From NCBI GenBank assembly GCA_029556045.1, contig JAKQGS010000079.1:1-37032 (forward strand): DNA of 37,032 nt, written 5' to 3'. The first letter of the stretch is position 1, and every line of letters begins with the position of its first letter. Below the pieces are notes generated by a model. It was not told the DNA's origin, did no database searches, and saw only the letters and a list, made by a program, of their open reading frames with translations. Positions 17,922 through 24,927 of the stretch are shown here, piece by piece. Origin of the DNA: Pseudomonadota bacterium (GTDB taxonomy: Bacteria; Bdellovibrionota; Oligoflexia; Oligoflexales; Oligoflexaceae). The translations under genes were made by a program, and so were the position numbers.

Positions 17922-18326
17922 ATGACCATCTTCAAGGCTAATCTCAAAATTTTAATCGTCGACGATTTTCCGACGATGCGTCGGATCGTCAAAACCTTAC
18001 TCAAACAGAATGGTTTCACAAATTTCACAGAAGCAGAGGATGGAGAAAAGGCGCTCAAGGAGTTGCGTGCCGCCGGTGACTTTGAAATGGTAGTCTCGGA
18101 CTGGAATATGCCGAATATGACGGGACTGGAACTATTGAAGGCCGTCCGTGGGGATACGTCTCTCAAGCATCTTCCGTTTTTGATGGTCACTGCTGAAGCT
18201 GAAAAAGAAAACATTATTGAGGCGGTTAAAGCTGGTGTTAGCAACTACGTTGTGAAGCCATTTACAGCGCAGACCCTGAAGGAAAAACTACAGAAAATCG
18301 ACGCAAGTTTCAAAAAAGCGAGCTAA
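17922..18326 (+). CDS. cheY: CheY-type single-domain response regulator
   Basis: This protein carries the phosphoryl signal from the chemotaxis kinase to FliM. In 134 residues all active-site positions are intact: Asp14-Asp15, phosphoacceptor Asp60 in [12 protein letters not shown], Thr90 and Lys112. The WNMPNM pattern is characteristic of motor-binding CheY. It lies 20 bases after fliA, as in several polar-flagellated proteobacteria, but no cheA, cheW or cheZ follows here. It serves as the intact reference for the degenerate receivers in the gene at 21349-23505. Confidence 0.93.
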   Translation: MTIFKANLKILIVDDFPTMRRIVKTLLKQNGFTNFTEAEDGEKALKELRAAGDFEMVVSDWNMPNMTGLELLKAVRGDTSLKHLPFLMVTAEAEKENIIEAVKAGVSNYVVKPFTAQTLKEKLQKIDASFKKAS

Positions 18327-18342
18327 AAAAGGGGTATAAACC

Positions 18343-18771
18343 ATGTCAACGCTACCGGAAGAGAATCAGGTTCAATCGTTTGACATCGATCTGGTGAAAA
18401 AGTATCCACGCTCCAATCGGCGATTAAACATGGATATTTCCCCTTATACCATTGGGTCGGATGAAAACGCACTTGAAGCCGCTTCCACACTACACATCAG
18501 TCCCTACGGAATTGAGTTTCGCACATCTGAACATTACGAAAAAGGCTCACTCCTTAAGATTCACCTGGCAATACCTGACTATTGGAATCGTAAACAACGT
18601 TTTGTGGAATATGGCCGTGTCGACGAACCGGGCAGGTGTAAGATTTTGGTTAAGGTTGTGGCCAGTGAGGACGTCGGGCGCCGGGGTAAAAAACGGGCTG
18701 TTGTTTGCCGAACCGTCAATATGGACCAGGTTGACGAACAGGTTTTGAAAAGCTTTTTGCAGGAAGGTTAA
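18343..18771 (+). CDS. PilZ-domain protein, probable c-di-GMP receptor
   Basis: The 142-residue protein has the arrangement of a PilZ domain: an RxxxR motif (RSNRR, about residues 26-30) followed by beta strands with HISPYGIEF (about 49-57), corresponding to the second motif (D/N)xSxxG but with His in the first position. Its location directly after cheY in the flagellar operon suggests a brake or modulator of the motor, comparable in idea to YcgR, although it lacks a separate YcgR N-terminal domain. The next gene starts immediately after its stop. The loss of Asp/Asn may alter c-di-GMP binding. Confidence 0.72.
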   Translation: MSTLPEENQVQSFDIDLVKKYPRSNRRLNMDISPYTIGSDENALEAASTLHISPYGIEFRTSEHYEKGSLLKIHLAIPDYWNRKQRFVEYGRVDEPGRCKILVKVVASEDVGRRGKKRAVVCRTVNMDQVDEQVLKSFLQEG

Positions 18772-19365
18772 ATGAATTTAGTATATTTTGGTGTTTTGCT
18801 GCTAATTGACACGATTATGATCGCCATGATTTATCAGTGGATGAAAAATCGTGTTGATCCCGTGGAGATCTTAAAGGATGTGGGTCAAGAAAAGAAGGAA
18901 CTGAAAAGACTGCGGGACGAGGTCACAGCGGAACTGCAACAGGCTCGGTCCTACAACAAACAAGTTTTAGAAAAGGTGTCTACGATTGCCGCAGAAATCG
19001 AACTTGAAGTCAAAAATTATGGCGATCTACTGGCTAAAGAGATGGACGGGGTCGTTGAAAAATTGAAGGGCGAACTGGTGGCGCCACTTGATACCGTTAA
19101 AAAAAGACAAGTGGCGCTTGATGGACTTTTAAAACGGTCAGAGCAGGAAAGAAAGCTCCTGCAGAGATCTCTCATGCGGGCTGAGGATCTATCGCGCTTT
19201 TTTACTGAAAAATTGCCCTATGATGAAGTGTTGAAGGAGCTTGAAGATAAAAAATACGCTGACGCCCGGTTCTATCTTTCCAAGGGGATGAAACCGCAGG
19301 AAGTAGCTATGGAGCTTGGAATTCCCGAATCCGAAGTGGCTTTGATTGCCGCCGTTGGGACCTGA
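18772..19365 (+). CDS. Membrane-anchored coiled-coil protein with C-terminal DUF2802-like helix-turn-helix
   Basis: The 197-residue protein has one N-terminal membrane helix (about 3-24), a long charged coiled coil (about 35-150: KKELKRLRDEVTAELQQA and onward), and a short C-terminal domain with ARFYLSKGMKPQEVAMELGI then PESEVALI, resembling the helix-turn-helix-like end of DUF2802 proteins. Such proteins are found at the ends of flagellar/chemotaxis operons in other proteobacteria; their role is not established. The ATG directly follows the PilZ stop with no gap, so translation is coupled. It is the last gene of the flagellar operon. Confidence 0.65.
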   Translation: MNLVYFGVLLLIDTIMIAMIYQWMKNRVDPVEILKDVGQEKKELKRLRDEVTAELQQARSYNKQVLEKVSTIAAEIELEVKNYGDLLAKEMDGVVEKLKGELVAPLDTVKKRQVALDGLLKRSEQERKLLQRSLMRAEDLSRFFTEKLPYDEVLKELEDKKYADARFYLSKGMKPQEVAMELGIPESEVALIAAVGT

Positions 19366-19371
19366 GGATTC

Positions 19372-20166
19372 TTATGTTTCACTGCAGAATTCGATGACCA
19401 TGGTGTACAATAATTGCGGGCATTCTGCCAAAAGTAGGTGCCCGCAATTTTTTATGAGTTCCAGACGACTGCCTTTGATGTGAAGGGATAGTTGGCGGGA
19501 AGCCTCCGGATCAATAATCTGATCGGTTTCTCCATGTATAATCAACGTCGGACAGGAAATGCTTTCATCCAACGCAGTCAGGTCAACCACGGCAGCCATC
19601 GCTTTGCGTTGAGAATGGGCGTCCTGTGAAAATGTGCCTTCCCGGATGGCTGCAAATATTTGTTTAGCCATCGCGTCCACGAGCAACTTATTGCGAACGT
19701 TGAAACTGGGATCAAAATAATAGTTCAATTTGTGGTGCACCGTTTCAAGGGATGTTCCCCAAGTCAGGGAAGCATGTGGGGTGATCCATTTGTTGGATGG
19801 CATAGTCGAAATCAGGATAAGGCTGCTGACCATGTCGGAGCGCAGTGCCGCCACCCGTTGGCAGATCATTCCTCCCATGGAGATCCCAAGCAGGTGACTC
19901 CTGGAGATGCCCAGGTGCCGCCAGAGGTGGATAATGTCCTCCGCCATATCTTCAAAGGAAAAAGGTCCTGATACCCTGGTCTGGCCACTGCCGCGATTAT
20001 CGAGGCTTAAGGTGGAAAAACCGCGGCTGTGCAAATTTTTGGCGAGCAGGCGAAAGTCCTTGGAGGATCGCGTATGGCCGTTAACCAGGGTTACGACGGG
20101 ACGGGTATGCAGATGTTCTGAGGCCTCGTAAAATATGGTGGCGGTTTTAAGCTCCAACTGGGACAT
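19372..20166 (-). CDS. Alpha/beta hydrolase
   Basis: The 264-residue protein is a standard alpha/beta-hydrolase without signal peptide: LVNGHTRSSKDF forms the oxyanion region, DNRGSGQT follows strand 4, the nucleophile elbow GISMGG has Ser96, Asp215 lies in HGETDQIIDP, and His243 in NCGH completes the triad. The substrate is not predictable; family members include lactonases, esterases and haloperoxidase-like enzymes. It begins 9 bases after the stop of the flippase-like gene and is probably co-transcribed with it. Its 3' end carries the flagellar operon terminator on the other strand, and only six bases separate the two stop codons. Confidence 0.85.
   Translation of the reverse strand: MSQLELKTATIFYEASEHLHTRPVVTLVNGHTRSSKDFRLLAKNLHSRGFSTLSLDNRGSGQTRVSGPFSFEDMAEDIIHLWRHLGISRSHLLGISMGGMICQRVAALRSDMVSSLILISTMPSNKWITPHASLTWGTSLETVHHKLNYYFDPSFNVRNKLLVDAMAKQIFAAIREGTFSQDAHSQRKAMAAVVDLTALDESISCPTLIIHGETDQIIDPEASRQLSLHIKGSRLELIKNCGHLLLAECPQLLYTMVIEFCSET
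19412..19453 (+). terminator. Rho-independent terminator of the flagellar operon, inside the opposing gene
   Basis: A perfect 11-bp inverted repeat (AATTGCGGGCA at 19412-19422, TGCCCGCAATT at 19439-19449) with a 16-base loop is followed by a run giving six T residues (19448-19453) on the plus strand. On the minus strand the hairpin is not followed by a comparable T-run, so it should act on the rightward flagellar transcript. It lies 46 bases past the last flagellar gene and entirely within the 3' coding part of the leftward hydrolase gene. Confidence 0.75.
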
Positions 20167-20175
20167 GATGCTCCT

Positions 20176-21201
20176 TCAGGTCTTGGCATCCACCAGAGGA
20201 TCTTCCAGGGATATTTGATCCAATGGCGCGCCCTTACGCATCATCAGATAGGGAATGATGCCAAAAAGATTGAGAACAAACTGGCTGATAAAAAAAATAT
20301 TAAATATGTTGGCGCCGCCGCTGTATCCCAGAGAGGAAAAAAGCTTTTCAAATGCTACGTGTCCGACACCAAGGCCACCGGGCGAAATTGGAAGCGCTGT
20401 CAAGAAAATGCCAAGAGGGAATATGATCGCCAGGTCTTCCCAGCTAACGCTATCATGGAGAATTAGCCGCGCAATGTAGCCAAAAAACAGGAACGATATG
20501 ATTTGAATCAACAGGGAGATCAGCCAGACCCTGCGCAGTGTTTCCATGTTCCCCATATAGGTCTGGCTGGAATGATAAAGTTTGGAGAGTAACCTGAATC
20601 CTGGCCACTCACGCATTAACAGGCTTTCCAACCAGGCTTTACCCGGAGCCTTTGGGCGTAAAAGTAGCCAATAGGCCACCACCATGGCGCCAACGATGCC
20701 GGAAACAAAAGTTGAATAGGTCAGCAAAACGGGGTGGTGGTAGACAGTGGGAAAGAACAAAATGGTTGCCAAAAGTCCGATGGAGAAAAGTCCGATCAAG
20801 CCCAGAACCCGGTCCAAAATCACCGTCATGAATACGTTGGATTTTGAGTGATTTTGATTTTCACGGATGACGTAATAGACTTTCATTAAATCACCGCCGA
20901 TGGCCCCTGGCATTGTGGCGTTAAAGAAAAATCCTGTCAGCTGCAATTGGATTGCTTTAAAAAAACCAATGTGGAATCCACCGCAGTGCAAAAGAGTCCG
21001 CCATCGCACTGTTCCCAACCAGCATGGTCCCACCACCCAAAGAGCCAATGCCCCCGCCATCAAAGCAGGATCGGTTAAAAGCAATCCGGTTTTCGATGGG
21101 TCCAGTCGTCCTGTTTTATAGATCCATAGCAACAGTCCAAATGAAAAGGATACTTTTAGAAAATTTTTAAGATAATTGGGTAGTGACTTGCTGGATTTCA
21201 C
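20176..21201 (-). CDS. Lysylphosphatidylglycerol synthase/UPF0104-type flippase-like membrane protein
   Basis: The 341-residue integral membrane protein has about eight hydrophobic segments and the family motifs NATMPGAIGGDLMKVYYV (about 93-110) and LPISPGGLGVGHVAFEKLF (about 270-290). This is the membrane module seen in the MprF flippase half and in stand-alone AglD-like proteins, which move lipid-linked or polar lipid substrates across the membrane. No lysyl-transferase domain is present, so it is not a full MprF. It is upstream of and probably co-transcribed with the hydrolase. The substrate is unknown. Confidence 0.82.
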   Translation of the reverse strand: MKSSKSLPNYLKNFLKVSFSFGLLLWIYKTGRLDPSKTGLLLTDPALMAGALALWVVGPCWLGTVRWRTLLHCGGFHIGFFKAIQLQLTGFFFNATMPGAIGGDLMKVYYVIRENQNHSKSNVFMTVILDRVLGLIGLFSIGLLATILFFPTVYHHPVLLTYSTFVSGIVGAMVVAYWLLLRPKAPGKAWLESLLMREWPGFRLLSKLYHSSQTYMGNMETLRRVWLISLLIQIISFLFFGYIARLILHDSVSWEDLAIIFPLGIFLTALPISPGGLGVGHVAFEKLFSSLGYSGGANIFNIFFISQFVLNLFGIIPYLMMRKGAPLDQISLEDPLVDAKT

Positions 21202-21348
21202 AATTTGTCCCTAATTCGGCCTCACGAACTAAATAAATAAATTTCAATAAAAACGGATTGATACACATTTGAAAAGGCTGTGGGGTTATCTTGCCCCGAC
21301 TTTTGCCGAAATACAACAAAGAGTCTTCTTGCCTTTGGGAAATATGAC
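21202..21348. other. Divergent gap between flippase-like gene and dual-receiver gene
   Basis: The 147 bases are AT-rich in the first half and contain no recognisable gene. An in-frame GTG at 21280 could extend the rightward gene by 23 residues, but that stretch has a poor ribosome-binding site and no receiver-like sequence. No convincing promoter pair was found. Confidence 0.4.
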
Positions 21349-23505
21349 ATGACTATGAATTCATTGAAAAAAGAGGGTAAGGTTATCGTGATCGACAGCT
21401 CCGGAGCGGGTCGAACACTGATGGCTGAAATTTTGCGGGGATTCGGTTTTGTGGATGTAACCGGAGTGCCCTCGGTTCGTGAGGCTCTTGCTCTTATGGA
21501 AACGGAAGCAATCGAGTGGGTGATCAGTTCTCTTTATTCCGACCAACCAGAAAACGGCGTTCATCTTCTGCAAATTATGACGCACTATCCGGAGCTTAAA
21601 AACGTCAAGATATCCCTCTTTTTGGAAAAAGAAGAATTCTATGCGGTGCCCTACGCATACGAGTTGGGTTTACTCAATCATTTCTCTAAACCATTTACAA
21701 AAGACACGTTTAAGGAGGAGGTCGGTAATCTCCTCGCACGGATTGAGGAGGAGAAGGGGCAATTGCCTGTTGTGGCTGGAGGCTACCTACGGAAGGTGCT
21801 AACGGATGAAAAAAAGCTGGGGGACCTCGAAAACCTGGAAAAAGGACTCATTGCTCAGTTTCCTGCATCAACTCATCTCCTTTTCAATCTGGTGCCGGTT
21901 TACGCTGGCATGGGCGAAAAAGATCGTGCCAAGGGAATTCTCAAACAACTCACTATGATCGATCAAAGTTTTGAAGGCCCGGCAAAAGAGGCGGCTAAAA
22001 TGCACTTGGGCGGGGAGGCATTTGATACCCCCGAAAGCGGTGGTGGACTGAACTTTATTGGTGTCGAACGGGTAGTGATTGTAGACGCTGATGATGCTAT
22101 GCAAAAGCTCGTGGCGGAAACTCTGCAACAGCTAGGCGTAAAGGAAGTGCTGCCATTTGCGGATGGTGAGTCCGCTTTGGCGTATCTGGAAAACAGCCCG
22201 GAGCCCGATATGATTATCCAGGAGTGGCGCATTCCCAAGGTATCTGGGCCGCTGTTCCTGCAGAGATTGAAAGCCACCAGCAGCAAGACTTGCCCGATTA
22301 TCATTGTCAGCTCTTTGCTTAAACCTGCGGATCTGCCCCTGGTGCGGGAAATGGGAGTTTCCGATGTCATCAAAAAACCCCTGGATCGTCAGGAACTACT
22401 TAAGTCTTTCATCTGGACCATTCAGCAATTTCGCGCACCAACAGAACAGTGGCCCATGGAGAGAAAGATGCGTTCTCTCCTTGCAGGGGGCAAGACGGCC
22501 GAAGCCAATGAAATCAAACAACGTTATCTCGGCATCAAAAGTCTGTCGCGGGCATCCCGCAATCGAATCGAAGCTGAATTTTCATTTGCTGCTCGACAGT
22601 ATGATAAGGCTCGGGATTTTTGCATTGAATCATTGAAAGAGGCTGGCGACTCCATTTTTACACTGAATCTTTTAGGTAAAGCGCTGATTTACCTACGTGA
22701 TTTTAATTTTGCCCTGCGTTGCTTCAATAAGGCCCAGCAGCTCTCCCCCATGAACGTGGAGCGGCTATGTACCATAGCGGAAGTGCAGTCGGAAATGGGC
22801 GATGAAAAAGCGGCCGAAGAGACCCTGTCTGACGCTAAAGACATCGACCCCGACAATAGCCGGATTGCCGAGGCAGAAACAAAGGTTGCCATCAATAGCG
22901 GTGATCTTGAGCGGGCCAAAAAACTTATGGGCGAACTCGAGATGCTGGATAACGTGGTTTCCTATATGAACAATCAGGCCGTAGCCATGGCCCGATGTGA
23001 GATGTTTGACGATGGCATAGAACTATATCAGAAGACTATTAATTCTATCCCTGAGGGGAAAGATGCCGTAAAAGCGGTGGTGACCTATAATATGGCGCTG
23101 GCTTTTGCCAGGCAAGGAAAATGGGACGAGTGTAAGGTTAAGTTGGAAGAAGTTGCGAGTCTTCCGGCACATCGAGTCACTAAAAAGGCCGTTCACCTTC
23201 TGGCTCGTATCAACAAAGCTCTGGAAACAGGTTCGGAAATCAATCTCTTTAACGCTGATACTGGAAAGGTACCCGGCAAAGATGCTGATGAAAAAGACGC
23301 AGCAGCTGCCGAAGATGCGGCCCGTCCGATGGTCTCCATGGTAGAGATTAGGGCAGGTGAGATCAATCTATTCAAGTTGTTCACAAGCCAACAAAAAGAT
23401 GGCAAAGCTGTCAAACTTGGCGATGCCACACCTCGGTTTAAGATACGGAATGCGATCGCGCGCAGTGAGGCGTTTGGGGCGGAGAAGACCAAGAAAGCTT
23501 CGTAG
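21349..23505 (+). CDS. Dual degenerate receiver domain protein with TPR repeats
   Basis: The 718-residue protein has receiver-like domain 1 (about 10-130), a helical spacer, receiver-like domain 2 (about 240-365), a TPR array (about 375-640) and a low-complexity tail. Aligned with the intact CheY in this window, domain 1 has Asp16-Ser17 for the acidic pair and Ser61 (WVISSLYS) instead of the phosphoacceptor Asp; domain 2 has Asp246-Ala247 and Glu292 (MIIQEWRIP) instead of Asp. The beta5 Lys is kept in both (HFSKPF, VIKKPL). Neither domain should be phosphorylated; Glu292 might mimic phospho-Asp. The TPRs suggest a scaffold role. The tail contains EINLF twice. Start at ATG 21349 with GGGA eight bases upstream; another ATG is two codons later. 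It is transcribed alone, 2 kb beyond the flagellar operon. Confidence 0.85.
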   Translation: MTMNSLKKEGKVIVIDSSGAGRTLMAEILRGFGFVDVTGVPSVREALALMETEAIEWVISSLYSDQPENGVHLLQIMTHYPELKNVKISLFLEKEEFYAVPYAYELGLLNHFSKPFTKDTFKEEVGNLLARIEEEKGQLPVVAGGYLRKVLTDEKKLGDLENLEKGLIAQFPASTHLLFNLVPVYAGMGEKDRAKGILKQLTMIDQSFEGPAKEAAKMHLGGEAFDTPESGGGLNFIGVERVVIVDADDAMQKLVAETLQQLGVKEVLPFADGESALAYLENSPEPDMIIQEWRIPKVSGPLFLQRLKATSSKTCPIIIVSSLLKPADLPLVREMGVSDVIKKPLDRQELLKSFIWTIQQFRAPTEQWPMERKMRSLLAGGKTAEANEIKQRYLGIKSLSRASRNRIEAEFSFAARQYDKARDFCIESLKEAGDSIFTLNLLGKALIYLRDFNFALRCFNKAQQLSPMNVERLCTIAEVQSEMGDEKAAEETLSDAKDIDPDNSRIAEAETKVAINSGDLERAKKLMGELEMLDNVVSYMNNQAVAMARCEMFDDGIELYQKTINSIPEGKDAVKAVVTYNMALAFARQGKWDECKVKLEEVASLPAHRVTKKAVHLLARINKALETGSEINLFNADTGKVPGKDADEKDAAAAEDAARPMVSMVEIRAGEINLFKLFTSQQKDGKAVKLGDATPRFKIRNAIARSEAFGAEKTKKAS

Positions 23506-23519
23506 AATATCACCAGAAG

Positions 23520-24917
23520 TTAGTCGAAAATCTTGCCCGGATTCATGATTCCATGAGGATCAAGCTGGCTCTTGATTCCCCTCATGGTGGCAATCATCAG
23601 ATCGTCGGCACAGAACGTCAGATCTTGTTTTTTCAGAAGGCCAATGCCATGCTCTGCACTGATGCTTCCCCGATATTTTTTAAGTGTTTCGAAAACACGC
23701 TCTTCAATGCTGCGTCCCTCCCGGCGGAAGTCTTCTATGGTCATTGTCTTTTTGCCGACATAATTTAAATGAAGATTGCCGTCACCGATGTGACCGAAGA
23801 GAACCATTTCAATGTCCGGATGCAAGTTTTTGAGAATCCCTTCGAGATCCAGCAGAAAACTGTCAAGCTTGGCAATCGGCAAGGCGATGTCGTTTTTGCG
23901 TACATGACCTGCCACACTGACCGATTCACTGATATTCTCCCGCAGGGCCCAAAATCCGTGAAATTCCTGTGAAGTGGTGGCGATAACCGCATTCATGATC
24001 AAGCCGCTTTCAAATGCTTTTTCCAAGAGCAATTCCAGGGTGTCTCCGCCGGGACCTACAGTCTTTTCATGCTCCACCAGTACATAAAATGGGTGTCGGG
24101 CCGAAAAAGGGTTGGCAAGATGGGGGTTATTTTTGAGGACAATCCCTAAAGCCCGATCGGTAAAAAACTCAAAAGCAGTGGGTAGGACACTGTTCAGATT
24201 GCACAGGGTTAACAACGCCGTGATGTCGCTAAACTGGTTGAGAGCGATGCAGGCCAGCTGAAGATCTTTTGGAGGAGGTGCCAACTTCAGAGTCGCTTTG
24301 GTGATAATGCCCAGGGTTCCCTCTGAGCCGATAAACAGCTGTTTTAGATCGTAGCCGATATTGTTTTTACGCAAATTAAAGTTGAGATCCATGATGCGAC
24401 CATCCGCCAGTACCACCTCAACCCCCAAAACATTTTCCCGCATGCCACCATACTTGATGAGTTTCAAACCACCGGCATTGGTGGCGATATTACCGCCGAT
24501 TTGGCAGCTTCCTTTGGACGCCAGATCGATGGGGAAAAATAGTCCCGCTTTTTTCGCTTCATCCTGCAAGGTCTGTGTAATTACCCCAGCCTCGGCGGTA
24601 ATGCTGAGTCCGGTTTTGTCCACCTCCAATATCCTGTTCATTCTGGTCATGGAAATAACCAGTTCCTGACGAAGGGCGACCGCGCCGCCGGCCAGCCCAG
24701 TGCGGCCGCCACTGGGGACAACAGCGATTTTGTGCTGGTGGCAATAGGCCAGGACGGCACTCACTTCGGTGGTGGATTTGGGAAACACCACCGCCGCCGG
24801 TTGACCCTTTTGTTTGGTCCAGTCGCTGCCATAGAGCTGGATATCAGCGTGGGTGCCATTCATAACTTGGTTATTACCCACAATGGCCGCTAACGCCTCG
24901 AAGTGTTCCTGTTGCAT
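23520..24917 (-). CDS. FAD-linked oxidase, GlcD/D-lactate dehydrogenase family
   Basis: The 465-residue flavoprotein oxidises a D-2-hydroxy acid (glycolate, D-lactate or D-2-hydroxyglutarate). The FAD-binding domain shows VVPSGGRTGLAGGAV (about 52-66), the GSCQIGGNIATNAGG segment, and GSEGTLGIITKATLKL; the C-terminal oxidase domain includes FGHIGDGNLHLN and HGIGLLKK, ending with DPHGIMNPGKIFD. AAGGA overlaps the end of the upstream malic enzyme gene, seven bases before the ATG, so the two are co-transcribed. No GlcE or GlcF partner is adjacent, which favours a single-subunit enzyme. The exact substrate cannot be decided. Confidence 0.88.
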   Translation of the reverse strand: MQQEHFEALAAIVGNNQVMNGTHADIQLYGSDWTKQKGQPAAVVFPKSTTEVSAVLAYCHQHKIAVVPSGGRTGLAGGAVALRQELVISMTRMNRILEVDKTGLSITAEAGVITQTLQDEAKKAGLFFPIDLASKGSCQIGGNIATNAGGLKLIKYGGMRENVLGVEVVLADGRIMDLNFNLRKNNIGYDLKQLFIGSEGTLGIITKATLKLAPPPKDLQLACIALNQFSDITALLTLCNLNSVLPTAFEFFTDRALGIVLKNNPHLANPFSARHPFYVLVEHEKTVGPGGDTLELLLEKAFESGLIMNAVIATTSQEFHGFWALRENISESVSVAGHVRKNDIALPIAKLDSFLLDLEGILKNLHPDIEMVLFGHIGDGNLHLNYVGKKTMTIEDFRREGRSIEERVFETLKKYRGSISAEHGIGLLKKQDLTFCADDLMIATMRGIKSQLDPHGIMNPGKIFD

Positions 24918-24927
24918 GGTGATGTCC

